Assembly: GCA_037903355.1 (NCBI GenBank)
Contig: JBAJFE010000014.1
Span: forward strand, 6,634,001-6,698,000
DNA: 64,000 nt
Direction: 5' to 3'
Source of the DNA: Trichuris trichiura
Taxonomy: Eukaryota > Nematoda > Enoplea > Trichinellida > Trichuridae
The number at the start of each line of letters is the position of its first letter. Positions within the stretch are counted from its first letter, which is position 1. Below, in pieces: positions 35,790 through 48,500 of this stretch. The position numbers and the translations under genes were made by a program. Below the pieces are notes generated by a model. That model did not search any database, was not told the origin of the DNA, and saw only the letters and a program-made list of their open reading frames with translations.

Positions 35790-36821
35790 TGTGGGGCAGA
35801 GTTGGTCACATCAGCACCCCAGTGAGCGTGGGCAGAAATCCGTCCGTAGAAGCGCAGCCCAAAGAGTGACATGGGGTCTCGGACTCTGCATTACCAAGGC
35901 ATGTTTCTTGAAAACCTGCGGGGCGGTCGTCCCCGATGATCGCACGGGCGCGGGCGAGAATTTGGTTCAGGCTCAGCTCTTCAGTGCGAGATCCTGCTCT
36001 CAAAAACTGTCAAACGTTCCCTGGCAACCTGGCCACAAAGGCACATGCCAGGGTCTTTTCTGACAGTCTACTGAACACGGCTGCCAGACTTCTTGGTTCC
36101 GCCAAGACCATGTCCGGCGGCTTGTCAGCTCTCAAATTCCACAAGACGAAATGCTCGTAGGCGACGAACGAGTCCACCACGAAAGTGGCGGTCAGGGCTT
36201 GTTTGACCTTCGCAAGATCTTTCTGGTCTTCGCCAGCCAGTTGCATTTACACCGCGAAGGCACCGCCGGTGAGCTATGACCGTCGCGACGTCGTCGATCC
36301 CACGCAGCCGGCACACTAACTCGACTTTCTCGAGCCAATCAGTGATCACCTGTCTCTCCAGGCCGTCATACTCCGGGATGAGTTTCACTTGTCTGGCTGC
36401 GTGGTTCCCATAACTTGATAGCTTGTGGTTTGCCGGACCATTAAGACTCGCGTGTAACAACGGTTTACTACGGAGTAAAGTGATAGATCGAACGCACAGC
36501 TGATAACGATAGCCGGCACTCTGTGGGCTCAGACTTGACGCGTATATATAGCCTTCCACGGCCTCTGCTCTGGGCATTCCCACGGACCGCAGACTCTTCA
36601 GCCATCGCCTAATCCCCTTACTGGGGGGCAAGTGGCGGGACCCGGCGCTAAGCCTGGCCCTTGCCGCCTTTGCGCTAGGCTATCGAAGTCAGGTTCTCAC
36701 GTTGATCGTGCCCTCTTGTCGCTGTCGAGTCCGAGACCCCATGTCGCTCTTTGGGCTGCGTTCCCATGGACGGATTTCTGCCCGCGCTCACTGGGGTGCT
36801 GGTGCAACCATCTCTGCCACA
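35790..36821 (-). mobile_element. Ty3/gypsy LTR-gag fragment flanked by inverted LTR pieces, nested in hAT
   Basis: On the minus strand, from 36821: an LTR starting TGTGGCAGAG with a TATATATA box (about 36545), then gag with KLIPEYDG..VITDWLEKVELVCRLRG, continuing after a frame change with AFVARLP and LSLNQILARARAI. At the far end (35790-35886) lies an inverted copy of the first ~95 bp of the same LTR, so the insert has LTR-derived inverted ends. No protease or pol. It interrupts the hAT transposase between PLTN and NMM codons; I could not find a clean target duplication. Confidence 0.8.
36010..36631 (-). pseudogene. Ty3/gypsy Gag fragment
   Basis: Two overlapping minus frames, 36631-36125 and 36246-36010, form one Gag with a frameshift near 36240. 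Recognisable are IPEYDGLERQVITDWLEKVE, FVAYEHF and LSEKTLACAFVARLP, matching Gag of Mag/K02A2.6-like gypsy elements. Capsid only; no knuckle or protease. Confidence 0.7.
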
Positions 36822-37585
36822 GTTTGTTAGCGGAATTCCTTTTCTTTGAAAGAAACCCTGTACAGTGCAAACTACAGACTCCCCCTTAGTGTCAGCTATT
36901 ATTTCTCCCGCAAACAGTAGTTCCTGTTCTAGCTTTTCCCCTTTTGTGAACCCTGCGTATGCAACCAACAATGCCTCATTCTGCGGCGAAACGGACTCGT
37001 CCAACTGTAGTGAAAATTGCGCCGTTTTCAAAAATTCACACAGCGTGCTCTCTACATCAGCCCCCATTTCATCAATTCGTCGTTGCACAGTATTATTGCT
37101 CAAGGGGATTTTCCTGGTTATGTTTGTCGCTGGCATGTGCAGCATAGCACGTAGTACTTCACTTACGGCGGGAAGTAACAACTGTTCATCAATAGTATGC
37201 GGTTTTCCAGGTTTTACAATCATTAAAGACAGGTTATAGGATGCACGTAAACCATCGTTACTTTGACTCGATGCAGACGAAAAAATGCCTGATAATCTCG
37301 GCCGTTTTTTAAAGCTGTCCCGTAGAGGTTGAAAATGTGTAAGATCTTTGCTGGCTTTATCGCCATGCATTCTGTTTAAATGTTTTATTAATTTTGACGA
37401 TTTCTTGATTTCGTTGGCAAAAGTCTTCCCACAGATGAGGCACAGCAGTTGCTGAGGGTTCGAGGGTGATTGTATGAAATACCCACTGAAATAAATTATA
37501 GACTTATATGCCTCCTGCCTCAATATGTGACGGAAATCGGATCTGCGATGGTTTTCATTTTTTGCTAAATTTTGAAGGTCTGCGA

Positions 37586-38452
37586 CAGTGATTCTCATGG
37601 TGGGGCATGTGCCCAGCCGGGTACCCTTTTGAAGTCCAGGGGAACCCAAATCGCCAAGGGCGCCCTTTTGATCTGTGGTGGCATATGCCCCACCCGGGCG
37701 ATCGTGTTGAAGTGCCTAGGAAGACATGGCTTCTTCATCACATAAACTTCCTAAAGACCTATTAAAACCCGTTCTAATCTACAGACCGTAACAAATTACT
37801 GATGAAATGAAAAATCAAACGGAAACTACGTAACAGCTACCTTTATCTCCTTCCCGTAAAGGAACAGTTACCGAACAGTTGCCTTTATCTCCTTTCATGA
37901 GGTTCACGAAAACTTGTGACCACTAAATGCTGAATTTTTGAACCAACTGACTTGGAACAAAGTATCGACAGTGAAGACACAAAACTCCGCATGCCTATGA
38001 CAGGAACCGTGCAAGAGAAAAGAAAGAACTACGTTGCCTGGTGTCAAAGAAAGAATTCCTTGTGACCTTCGCGCTTTTCTGTTCACAGCGTCCCCTGATG
38101 ACATGACGTCAAGCGTCCCGCCGCCTGCTGAATGCAACAACCGTACGGTTCTTCCGAACGATTTCGAGTTGTGGTCAAAGGGAGGAATTGCGCAGCCACA
38201 TTCAGTAATCAGCGAGCTTCTGCGAATTGTCAGTGACTTAGCCAGAATGCAGCAGGGTTCCATTGATTCAGGGGCGCCACGCGGCGCTGATGACAAGTTC
38301 CTCTGTCTATGTCCCGTGATATCGAGAAATTGCTTATTCTCTGTTTTCACAAGAAAAGTTACATTAGAAAAAAGATGTACATGTGCAACTGGAAGGCCCC
38401 CTTCGGCTTCCGCATGGCCCCAAGGGTGCTCTGAGGTCCCCGTTGGGAATCA
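37586..38452. mobile_element. Probable hAT-type fragment next to the transposase relic
   Basis: It starts CAGTGATTCTCATGGTGGGG, as in the element at 50559, and ends GGAATCACTAG. The first ~150 bp match the 'ggggcatgtgcccc...aatcgccaaggg' region of that subfamily. Overlapping frames at 37904-38456 on both strands have no known motif. Flanking octamers do not match, so boundaries and unity are uncertain. Confidence 0.45.
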
Positions 38453-38493
38453 CTAGATTAAAACCTTAACATTCAGAATCAGTTCGCATAAAA

Positions 38494-41400
38494 CCTAGGT
38501 TCTCAAAGTGGGCGATATCGCCCCCTGGGGGGGGGGCGATGAGAGAGCACAGGGGGGCGATGGGCAACCCATGCGGGGGCGTTGAGAATCGCATAAGAGG
38601 AATTCTGGCAGAATTGTCTCTAGCGCAAAAAGGCTGTCAGAAAAAAAGCGGCGTAAGAAGGGCCTTTCTTAACTCGTTCTCGCCAGAAGTAGAGGCGGGG
38701 ACTTTAAAAGAGGTCAAGTGGGGATGGAGGGCGCAATTGAACAATGGCGTTTTTCATGGCTCAACTCCGCCAAAAATGGAGACAGTAAGTTCAAAGAAGG
38801 TCAAGTGGGGTTTGCTTACAGTTCATCCTATTCTGCCCTAGCGTAAGCTTACACATAACGTGTATGCCCATTGTGTTTCGCGTGCCAGCAATCCATGCAC
38901 AGCTGTTTCATTCCTTCACGTCCATTGTTCCTTTGTTCCATTGCGCTCTTAATCCTCACTTGACTTCCTCTGAAGGTGCCTCCCCCAATTCTGGCGGAGA
39001 CGAGTTTAAAAAATCCGGTGCGGCAACCTGTCAGCTAAATTCCTTTCGCACCCTGGTGGTCACCTTATTCGTTCATCCTTGTGTTTAACCTACTACTTTC
39101 TGGGCGCAGAGTCTTTCTGTGAGTCTTCCCGCTTGGGTTCTTCCGTGTTCCTGTTTCGTCATCGGAGGATTTTTGTTTCTGTTCCGTGTACCGTGTTCCG
39201 CCAACATTTTACGGTATTTTACCTTTTTACAAGACATACTCGTGAATATACATACATATTTGTTTCTTGTTCTTGCCGTTTACTGCAAATAAACGAAATC
39301 GTTGCCGCAACTTCTCAGCCCTCTAATACAGCAACGACAAGAACCATCCTTTCGTGGCCTTCTTTCAATGACAGATGTATGAAAGAAACGCAGGCAGTAC
39401 AGCTCAGACTATTTGAAGTATGGTTTTACACAATCACCTGCGAATAAATGGCTATCTCTGTGTTTGATTTGTGGTAGTGGTTTCGAACGAATCTGTGAAG
39501 CCATCTAGGCTACACGACCACATTAATAGAGTACATCCAGACATGCGTGACAAGAACATCAGCTACTTTCAGTCGCTTCGCCAGAAACTTTGTACAAGGA
39601 ACATATTGCCACGTATGTTGCCACCGGCACCACAAAAAGATAAAGATGGCCTGCGTGCGTCTTATACCATTTCATTACTGATTGCAAAATTTGGAAAGGC
39701 ACATAACATTGGAGAAACACTGTTGCTTCCCGTGATTAGCGAAGTTATCCAGACTGTACTGCACATGTCACCAACTAAAATAATCGGAAGGATACCTCTG
39801 AGTAATGACACAGTGCAAGGAAGGATTGACGAAATGAGCAACGACGTAGAATGCACTCTATGCGACTTCTTGAGAGCAACGCATTTTTCTTTGCAGCTTG
39901 ATTAGTCGATCTTACCTAACAATGAAGCATTATTAATAGGTTATGTCAGATTCGTAATGGATGAAGCCCTGGTACAGGAACTGCTGTTTGCCACACAGTT
40001 ACAGACAGATACCAAAGAAGAATCCCTATTTCCTTGCTGTAGAAAAATGCTTCAAGGATAAAAACATGCCTATGGCGAACATAGTTGCTGTGGCAAGCGA
40101 TGGAGCACCGTCGATGGTGGGCTGCTACCGCGGCTTTCTTGCACATTTGAAGCAGCTCGTTCCTGGCCCTTTGGCGGTTCATTGCGTCCTTCACCGACAG
40201 CATTTAGCCACAAGACGCCTGAGCGAACGATTAAACTGATCACTCTTACAGCGGTTGATACCATCAAAAGTAAATCGCTGAATGAGGGATTATTCAGACA
40301 GCTTGGTGAACAGAATGATGACTTCAATCGCCTGTTGTTTCACACTGAAGTTCGCTGGTTGTCAAAGAGTGCTTGTTTAACTCGCTTTTACAGCCTCCTT
40401 GACACAGTTCTAGAACTTTTGTGGTGTGTGAACCCTTCTCTACGAGAAAATTTAAAGAAAAACAAGAAGCACATCGCGTATCTGGCAGACATATACTACA
40501 AATTCAATGCAATGAACTTGCAGCTCCAAGGCAGTGACTTAAACTTGATTAAAACTAAAGGAGTTATATCTGCTTTCGTCGCGAAATTGCCAATTTTCAA
40601 ACGAAACGTACGGGCCGGTGAGTTCTATCAGTTTCCCCTTCTAGCTGCACTGGAGGAGGAAGAGGACATCGCTGAACAAGAAGTTGAAGTGTACTGACAA
40701 CACTTGGAAATGCTGCACGCTGACTTCACGGAACGGTTCAGCGATATCCTTAACTTGGAAATTCCATAGCGGGCAATAGACCCTATGTCCAACGTCGGTG
40801 AAGCGGAGATGGAATTGCAGGGAAAACTGACTGAACTGCAAAGCAATGAAGAGCTGAAAGTGAAATTGAAAAGTGAATATCAGCAGTTTTGGTTACAGAG
40901 CGAAATAAGAAAGCTGTTTCCGCTGTTATGGGCTGCTGTAGAAAACATCCTTATTGCGTTTCCATTGTCTTATTTAGCAGATTGCGGATTTAGCGCAGTT
41001 ACGAGGCTTCTAAGTAGCAAGAGAGAAGTCGGCTGGACATAGTGAACCGAGGCGACCTTAGACCGATGAGGATAAAGATGCAGCCAAACGTAGACAACTT
41101 GCTCGTACTGCATTAAGCATACCCATCACATTGAGTAGTGTCCGTTCATGTGCAGTCGCAAACTTGCGTTATAGTTTCTTTTGTATTTTCTCGCTTAAGC
41201 GCTTTCACTTCAATCTGGTTCCTTGTCACTACAAATTTTTTGGTGTACATAAGAAAACAAGCAGACGCACACTGATTGTTTTTTTCAGGAAAGGCTAATG
41301 AATGCTTCTTGCATATGTGACTCCATGTCCTGAAAAATGTGACAAGAGATGTGAAAGGCAAGCAGAAATTTTTACATCGCAAAGTGGTTGGTGGAAAAGC

Positions 41401-41660
41401 AAGAGTGGTATAGTACGCCTTTCAGGTGACGAGGAGTTGAAGTCTTTTGTGCAAAATGTTCTCACGAGTAGCGGTTTTGCAAAAATTTTCCCATCGGGAG
41501 CGACGGAAGGAAATGTTTGAAAACCTACTAACCTCCGACTATGCCACGTCTAACCTTCCAGCCAATCAGCGCGTTCAAAATTGACCAATCAGAATTGGGG
41601 GGCAGTAGCGGTCAGGAACGTTCACAGGGGGCGATGGAGGAAAAAGTTTGAGAACCTATG
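38494..41660 (+). mobile_element. Full-length hAT transposon (3.17 kb) with perfect 8-bp target duplication
   Basis: GCATAAAA flanks both ends (38486-38493 and 41661-41668). The termini CCTAGGTTCTCAAAG and GTTTGAGAACCTATG are imperfect 15-bp inverted repeats. Subterminal inverted repeats lie at about 38670-38720 and 38960-39010 ('gaggtcaagtgggg' against 'cctcacttgac'). It carries one broken ZBED5-like transposase. Internally deleted or rearranged relatives in this window are at 9173-9680 and 44367-46932. Confidence 0.93.
39395..41116 (+). pseudogene. hAT transposase (ZBED5/SCAND3-like), stops and frameshifts
   Basis: The BED finger is split by a frameshift near 39480: KYGFTQSPANKWLSLCLICG in one frame, then PSRLHDHINRVHPD in the next. 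Then IPLSNDTVQGRIDEM and the catalytic FSLQLD, with TAG (39903-39905) directly after it. Further blocks are VASDGAPSM, HTEVRWLSKS, KGVISAFVAKL and the C-terminal dimerisation block ENILIAFPLSYLADCGFSAV, ending at about 41116 after a last frameshift. At least three stops (39903, 40695, 40767) and several frameshifts. BED and hATC ends both remain, so the copy once was full length. Confidence 0.9.
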
Positions 41661-42575
41661 GCATAAAACTACGATGACACAAGCAGCAGCACTCGGATAG
41701 CGTTTGTACGTCTGTCAAAAAAAGCTGCCTATAACAGTAATAATCCAAACATTTTTTCAAACAAATGTACGTACGCCATTATAAGGTAGGAAGAAACTTT
41801 TAAACATAGATTAACCTAAATAGTCGCATTCCGGAAGTTTTCGATCTTTTTTCTTGCGGGCATGGAGGATGAGGAAAACCCCCGACAGAGACGCCCAGCT
41901 TCACGGAATTAGTTCTAAAAGAATGAGTAGCGCTACTATAATAAGTATAGCCCTGGAAAAAGTCTTTAAGGGTATCATATATACACCTAAGGCAGTTAAC
42001 GTTCTGAGTTTTCACGAGCGGACTGTATAATGTGCTGCAGGTTCAGTCGCTCAACACTCAAAGGGGGACTCGCGAGACCGCTGTAGTAATAGTCAATACA
42101 GACAGTCACTTTCAAGACAGCAAGAATTTATACATATCTACTCGTCAAACAGAGGGAACTAAAAGCAATCAAAACTTAACACACAGGTACTCCTACCTCA
42201 TTCCGAGAAGTAACTTAATATGAGCATGAGCATTAGTTAGCATAGGACTCATCCTCCCTGGTTTTAATTTCAGAACGTTATAAAGAAAAAGATACTAACT
42301 TTGGATTCCATGGAAGTCATGAGTAACTCCAAATAGTCAATGCTCTTGAATACTTTTCCTACTGTATTTTGAGCTTTACGCCAAATTGTGCGAGTAGAAG
42401 GTGGAAATGTGATTGTTTTGTATTGCAATTTTTGCCTCTCTGTTCTAAAATTTGTTCATTTTCCTCTCATTTTGCTCATTTGTGGTTTCTAAGAAACTAA
42501 TTTCAAGCTAGGGACATGGGAAATTCCAGTTGTGATTCCATTATCAAATTTAGTCGATAAACGTGCATACCAGCT
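41661..42575. other. Spacer upstream of the Nup205 start
   Basis: No coding features. It should contain the promoter and 5' UTR of the Nup205-like gene if 42576 is the true start; no promoter element could be identified. Confidence 0.4.
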
Positions 42576-45500
42576 ATGCTTATTCAATGGTTTGATACGA
42601 GAAACTTTTGTTTCACCCTGAGCAACACGCTGGCTAGTGGAAGCGGTGTAGGCTTATTAAAGCTTGAAATGGAAACGATTTTCCCTCGTCTCGTCGACCT
42701 AGCGAAATGTCCGGTGAGTTTATACCTCTGAAGTGGTACTCTGACTTGTGACGATTAATGTTTTAACCACTTTTCTATCAAGGCAAAATCTTATAAAAGC
42801 CTTTGTAAATTGCGTGAAGTTGTACTCCTTTGTCTGTTATTTAACGGTTCATTAATGCCTCACACTTTGTGGGATCCGCGAGCCTTTAATTTCAAACTTA
42901 AGATTTATGATTCTCTAATAAAGATTGTTACGTTCTTTTTTTCAACGTCAACTCTGCTTTAAGGTAAAATGCGCAGAAGCGAGAAAAAATTTGGTGAGTG
43001 CTCCTAGTGAGGGCATTCTTTTGCCGTTCTCTGGCTGTCAGTGCAGAATACCATTAGACGTCATTTCTGAAGCTTTGATATTGAGTGATGTTTTCAATAT
43101 GAATGAATATTCAGCTGTATCTCTTGTTATGGAGGGTTTGTAAAGTGATCAATCAGGTTCACTGTAAATGCTTGATTTGCAGCACAGAGGAGTTTACCAA
43201 ACTTTCTTGGCATTAGTCGAGGAGTGTGTGCAGTGTTGTTGTTTTTTCAAAGGACATGGTACTGCTCCGAAGCATTGCGGCTTATTTTCCTCAATTGTCC
43301 AGGACGAAAGTGGGACTGTGAACTTCCAAGTCTGCTGTTCACCGTCTTAAAGGATTTTGTTGACCGCTTATGGCGGCATAATCTCTTAAAAAACATATTA
43401 GGTAAATTTTTGAACCATTCTGCTGCTGCATTCTTTAAAGTGACTTCACGTATCTGTATGTAACGTTTGATTTATCTGCGCTTAACAAATGAAATAACTT
43501 TGATGTCCCATTAGTTGAACCGATGATGACGGGTGACAGTTAAGCACCCGAAAGCTTCGGTATGCCTATCTTTGATTGAAAGAACCTCGTCCGTAAATAA
43601 CGAAAATAAAGCTTGTAATCATGAGAGTCTACCGTCCTGTAAAGAAAAACGGTGTTCGGTTTAATGTCCTGTTATTTTTTTCATTGCTCTATGGAAAACA
43701 CAGGTTTCTAAAGTAGAGAAGTATTCTTATAAGTAGTTTTCTCAGCATAATCAGTTAAACATAGGCTTAATGCTGAGGGCCGAGCGCGGAAAAACTAAAA
43801 CCTAGGAACGTCATTGGGAAAGCCCAATAGCTAAGCTTATTATGCCTTGTACTTTACTTAGAGATATCACGTTTATTTCGTTTTGTTTTTTTGTGCGGTT
43901 TAGATTTCGTGCAGAACTTTTTGATAAATGATGTTATGACGCAGCTGGAATCTCCTAGCGTTCGTGGCATAGGAACTCCCCGTTACAGAAGAAAGGTATG
44001 TCTTTTTGTGTTTATAATGCTCTTGTGCTTTTACTTGATGCGATCGTTAGTCAACGTATCCTTATGATAACATGGGTAGCTCCCGCTTCATGAATGTTCG
44101 TTTTTACTAGGAAGTTGAATTTGTTCCCCTTTCCACCTTACGAACGAATTGCGTGGGCGTTTCTTCGCTTTTACGAGGAAATGCGACGGAACAGCAGCAG
44201 GTTCTTACAATTCGTGCTAGTTTTCTGGCCCCGCGCAATGGTCAGCCAGTGTCCCACTGCGAGAGTTTGTCAAATGTCGAGCCATGCTGCTGACAGACGA
44301 ACGAACAGCGCTGGTAGCAAATCTCCCTAGTTCTAGAATCTACCCTCTTTCATGGTTGCTTTACTGTATAGGTTCTCAAAGTGGGCGATATGGGCCCCTG
44401 GGGGGCCATGGGAACTTCGTGCGGGGGTGTTGGGAATCACATAAGAGGAATTCTGGCAGAATTGCCTCTAGCGCAAAAGGGCTGTCAGAGAGACCGGCGT
44501 AAGAAGGGCCTTTCTTAACTCGTCCTCGCCAGAAGTGGATGCGGCAACTTCAAAGGAGGTCAAGTGGGGATTGAAGGCGCAATGGAACAATGGCGTTTTT
44601 CTTAGCTCAACTCCGCCAGAAATGGAGCCGGCAACTTCAAGGAAGGTCAAGTGGGGATTGCTTACAGTTTATCCTATTCTGCCCTGGCCTACGCTTACAC
44701 ATAATGTGTATGTCCATTGTGTTCTGCGTGCCAGCAATCCATGCACCGCTGTTTTATTCCTTCACGTCCACTGTTCCATTGTTCCATTGCACTCTTAATC
44801 CCCACTTGACCTCCTTTGAAAGTACCTCCTCCAATTCTGGCGAAGACGAATTAAAAAAGATCCGGTGCGGCAACCTATCAGCCAAATTCCTTTCCCACCC
44901 TGGTGGTCACCTTTCTCGTTTATCCCCGTATTTAAGCTAACACTTTCTGGGCGCAGTGTTTTTCTGAGTCTTCCCATTTGGGTTCTTCCGTGTTCCTGTT
45001 CCATCATCAGACGATTTTCACTCAATGCGATGGGTGTGCTTGATGCAGTACGAGCAAGTTGTCTATGTTTGGCTGCATCTTTGTCACCATCAGTCTAACG
45101 TCGCCTCGATTCTCTATATCCAGCTGACTTCTCCTGCTACTTAGCAGCTGTGTAACCGCGCTGAATCTGCATTCCGCTAGATAAGATGATGGAAACGCAA
45201 TAAGCAAGTTTTCTACAGCAGTCTATAACGGCGGATACATTTCCCTTCGCGCGGTAATCAAAACTGCTGATATCCGCTTTTCAGTTTCAGCTCCTCATTG
45301 CTTTGCAGTTCTATTTGTTCTTCCTGCAATTCCATCTTAACTTCGCCTGCGCTGCACACAGGGTCTATTACCCGCTGTGGAATTTTTAAGTTAAGGATAT
45401 CACTGAACCGTTCCGTGAAGTCAACGTGCAGCATTTCGTAGTGCTGACGGTACACTTCAACTTCATGTTCAGCGATGTCCTCTTCTTCCTTCAGTGCAGC

Positions 45501-48500
45501 TAGAAGGGGAAACTGATAGAACTCACCGTCCCGCAAGATTCGTTTGAAAATTTGCGATTTGCTCTCAAGAAGTCGCATAGAGTGCGTCCTACGTTGTTGC
45601 TCTTTTCGTCAATCCTTCCTTGCACCGTGTCATTACTCAGAGGTATCCTTCCGATTATTTTGGTTGTTGCCATGTGCAGTACAGTCTGGATAACTTCGCT
45701 AATCACGGGAAGCAACAGTTTTTCCCTAATGTTATGTGGCTTCCCACATTTTGCAATCAGTAATGAAATGTTATAAGACGCACACAGGCCATCGCTATCC
45801 TTTTCTGGTGCCAGTGGCAACATACGTGGCAATGTTTTCCTTGCACGAAATTTCTGGCGAAGCGACTGAAAGTAGCTGATGTTCTTGTCACGCATGTCTG
45901 GGTGCACTCTATTAATGTGATCTTGTAGCCTCGATGGCTTCATAAATTCGTTCGAAAACACTCTGACACAAATCGAACCATTTATTCGCAGGTGACTGGA
46001 CAGAACTATACTTCAAATAGTCTGAGCTGTACTGCCTGTGTTTCTTTCTTACTTCCATCATTGAAAGAAGGCCACGAAATGATGGTTCTTGTCGTTGCTG
46101 TATTAGAGGGCTGAGAAGTTGCGGCAACGATACCGTTTATTTGCAGTAAACGGCAAGAACAAGAAAAAAATATATATATACATACACACGAGTATGTCTT
46201 GTACAATGGTATGATACCGTAAAATGTAGGTGGAACACGGCACACGGAACAGAAACGAAAGTCCTCCGATGACGATACAGGAACACGGAAAAACCCAAGT
46301 GGGAAAACTCACAGAAAAACTCTGCGCCCAGAAAGTGTCCGCTTAAATACGGGGATAAATGAGAAAGGTGACCACCAGGGTGGGAAAGGAATTTGGCTGA
46401 TAGGTTGCCGCACCGGATCTTTTTTAACTCGTCTTCGCCAGGAATTGGAGGAGGTACTTTCAAAGGAAGTCAAGTGGGGATTAAGAGCGCAATGGAACAA
46501 GGAACAGTGGACGTGAAGGAATAAAACAGCGGTGCATGGATTGCTGGCACGCAGAACACAATGGACATACACATTATGTGTAAGCGTAGGCCAGGGCAGA
46601 ATAGAATGAACTGTAAGCAATCCCCACTTAACTTTCTTTGAAATTGCCGGCTCCATTTCTGGCGGAGTTGAGCTAAGAAAAACGCCATTGTTCCATTGTG
46701 CCTTCAATCCCCACTTGACCTGCTTTGAAGTTGCCGCATCCACCTCTGGCGAGGACGAGTTAAGAAAGGCCCTTCTCATGCCGGTCTTTCTGACAGCCCT
46801 TTTGCGCTAGAGACAATTCTGCCAGAATTCCTCTTATGTGATTCCCAACACCCCCGCACGGGGTTCCCATCGCCCGCCTGTTCTCTCTCGTCGCCCCCCA
46901 GGGGGCGATATCACCCACTTTGAGAACTTTGGGCTTACAGCATTGAACAGTTTCTTTGTACGCGGCTGTAGTACTTCATGCGAAGTATGCAGTTTTTATT
47001 GTTACAGTGTTGTCTGTGGCTTCGCGCAAGCTTTGTTTTTACTGAAATAACCCTGCAATACCATAACAATAAAAGCCTGTATACTTCGCTTACAGCCAAG
47101 AAAATATATTTTGCAAGTAATTCGCATTCCAGTATGTTTTAGGATCGTTGTATGTCATTATTTTGTTCCTCAGAACATTTGTTTAGCACTAGTTGATATT
47201 AGTAACTATAAGAAATTTCATGTCCATCTGTAGTGTACACGAGAAAGCGTGCAGGTTATTTACAAATGTTTCCATATTTTGAGCACGGGACCTGACTATA
47301 CGCGGTAAGTCCTAGAATCAACAACCGCTGACAACGAGGGCCTACTGCCTTTTTTCATTTTTGTGGCAAACAGATCAAAGCGGCCGCAGCCATTTAGTCT
47401 CCACGGAAGTCGCTTTTTATCTCAACGGCAGCAGCCGACGAAAAGCAGCAACCGTCTTTCACGGAGGGAGAAATGTAGATCGGACAATATTGCCTCTTCC
47501 AGGTCGAGTCATACGATCCTGCGACTCTCCCCATTAGCCATTTGTCTGTAGTTTCAGCATTCCACTGGGGTTCGTTGCTTACCACTTATATCAGTGGAAA
47601 TAGTCCCTACATAAGTTGTTTTTACTTAAAGGTATTTTTGTTGGTTCCACCGTCGCTATTTCTAATATGCTTTTTTGCCGCGCATGTTTCCTTGCGTTGT
47701 ATCACCAGTCAGTAAGGCTTATCAGATTGTTTTCCGGACTTTTCCGAAGACCAGATCCGTTTAAAACGGCTGCCCATAGTAAAGATTAGCAATCGTTTCT
47801 TTGACTTAACGAACGTTCGCTTTACGCAAAAGTTTTCCGGTTCCACCAACCTTCATTAACCATGGGACACCTGTATTAATATAAGTGAAGGGAACTCTTA
47901 TGTTTCTATGATGTTATTCCACCAATCTTGCTCAGATAAGGTAAATTGGTTATTAGAAACAGTATTTGCTGTGGAACGGTTACATAGCCTTTGCAGCAAA
48001 AGTATTGTCAAGGCAACTTGATTGTTTCCCGATAAAACGGGCTGAGCTTTAAGATTAGCGTTCTTAGTGCCATCGCGACATTTTTAGTTCTGTTTGATTT
48101 CGAAGTAACGTAATTCAGAAACGTAGCAACTGATGTGCTCTTTTGGAAATTGCTTTCCAAAAGAATTGAAGATACAATTCCACTATAGTTCAGTTCTATA
48201 GTAGCAGTGTATAAATTTTGAAGCGAGAACTGTGAACAATCCATAAAGAGTAATTCAACTGTTTCAGTTGCTGGAGTTAATGTCTGGCACACTGACCAAT
48301 TTGGCTGATTGCGTCTTTTACTACTGCTGCCAATCGCTCGGGCTATATGGGACCAAGGTCCAACTATTTGACTGCCTAAGGCAGTGCCGTTTCGAAGATG
48401 ACGCAGACAATCCAAGAAACAAAGCATTGTTGCCTTTAGTACTAGCTGGCTTAGAGCTCATGGACGTATCAAGCTTAGAAGATGCTGGACCAGAAACAGG

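Larger units (their letters stand above)
34999..37585 (-). pseudogene. hAT transposase relic (ZBED5/SCAND3-like), split by a gypsy insertion
   Basis: N-terminal part (37585 down to 36822): BED zinc finger with CLICG...LIKHLNRMHG, then LRASYNLSLMIVK, IPLSNNTVQRRIDEM and the catalytic FSLQLDES. The second part (35789 down to 34999): VATDGAPSM, LHTEVRWLS and the helical region through YQFPSL. The two halves meet within the codons between PLTN and NMMSVATDG if 35790-36821 is removed. Frames shift in the second half, and the hATC dimerisation region is missing after 34999. A distinct subfamily from the element at 38494 (protein clearly diverged). Confidence 0.85.

Noticed and set aside
37904..38456. 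148- and 140-codon frames on opposite strands
   Set aside because: They overlap within a probable hAT-derived fragment and neither resembles a known protein.
44094..44330. Candidate Nup205 exon after 43995
   Set aside because: A good acceptor (ttttactag) precedes it, but no frame aligns to Nup205, whereas 48268-48499 does and keeps phase. Treated as intron.
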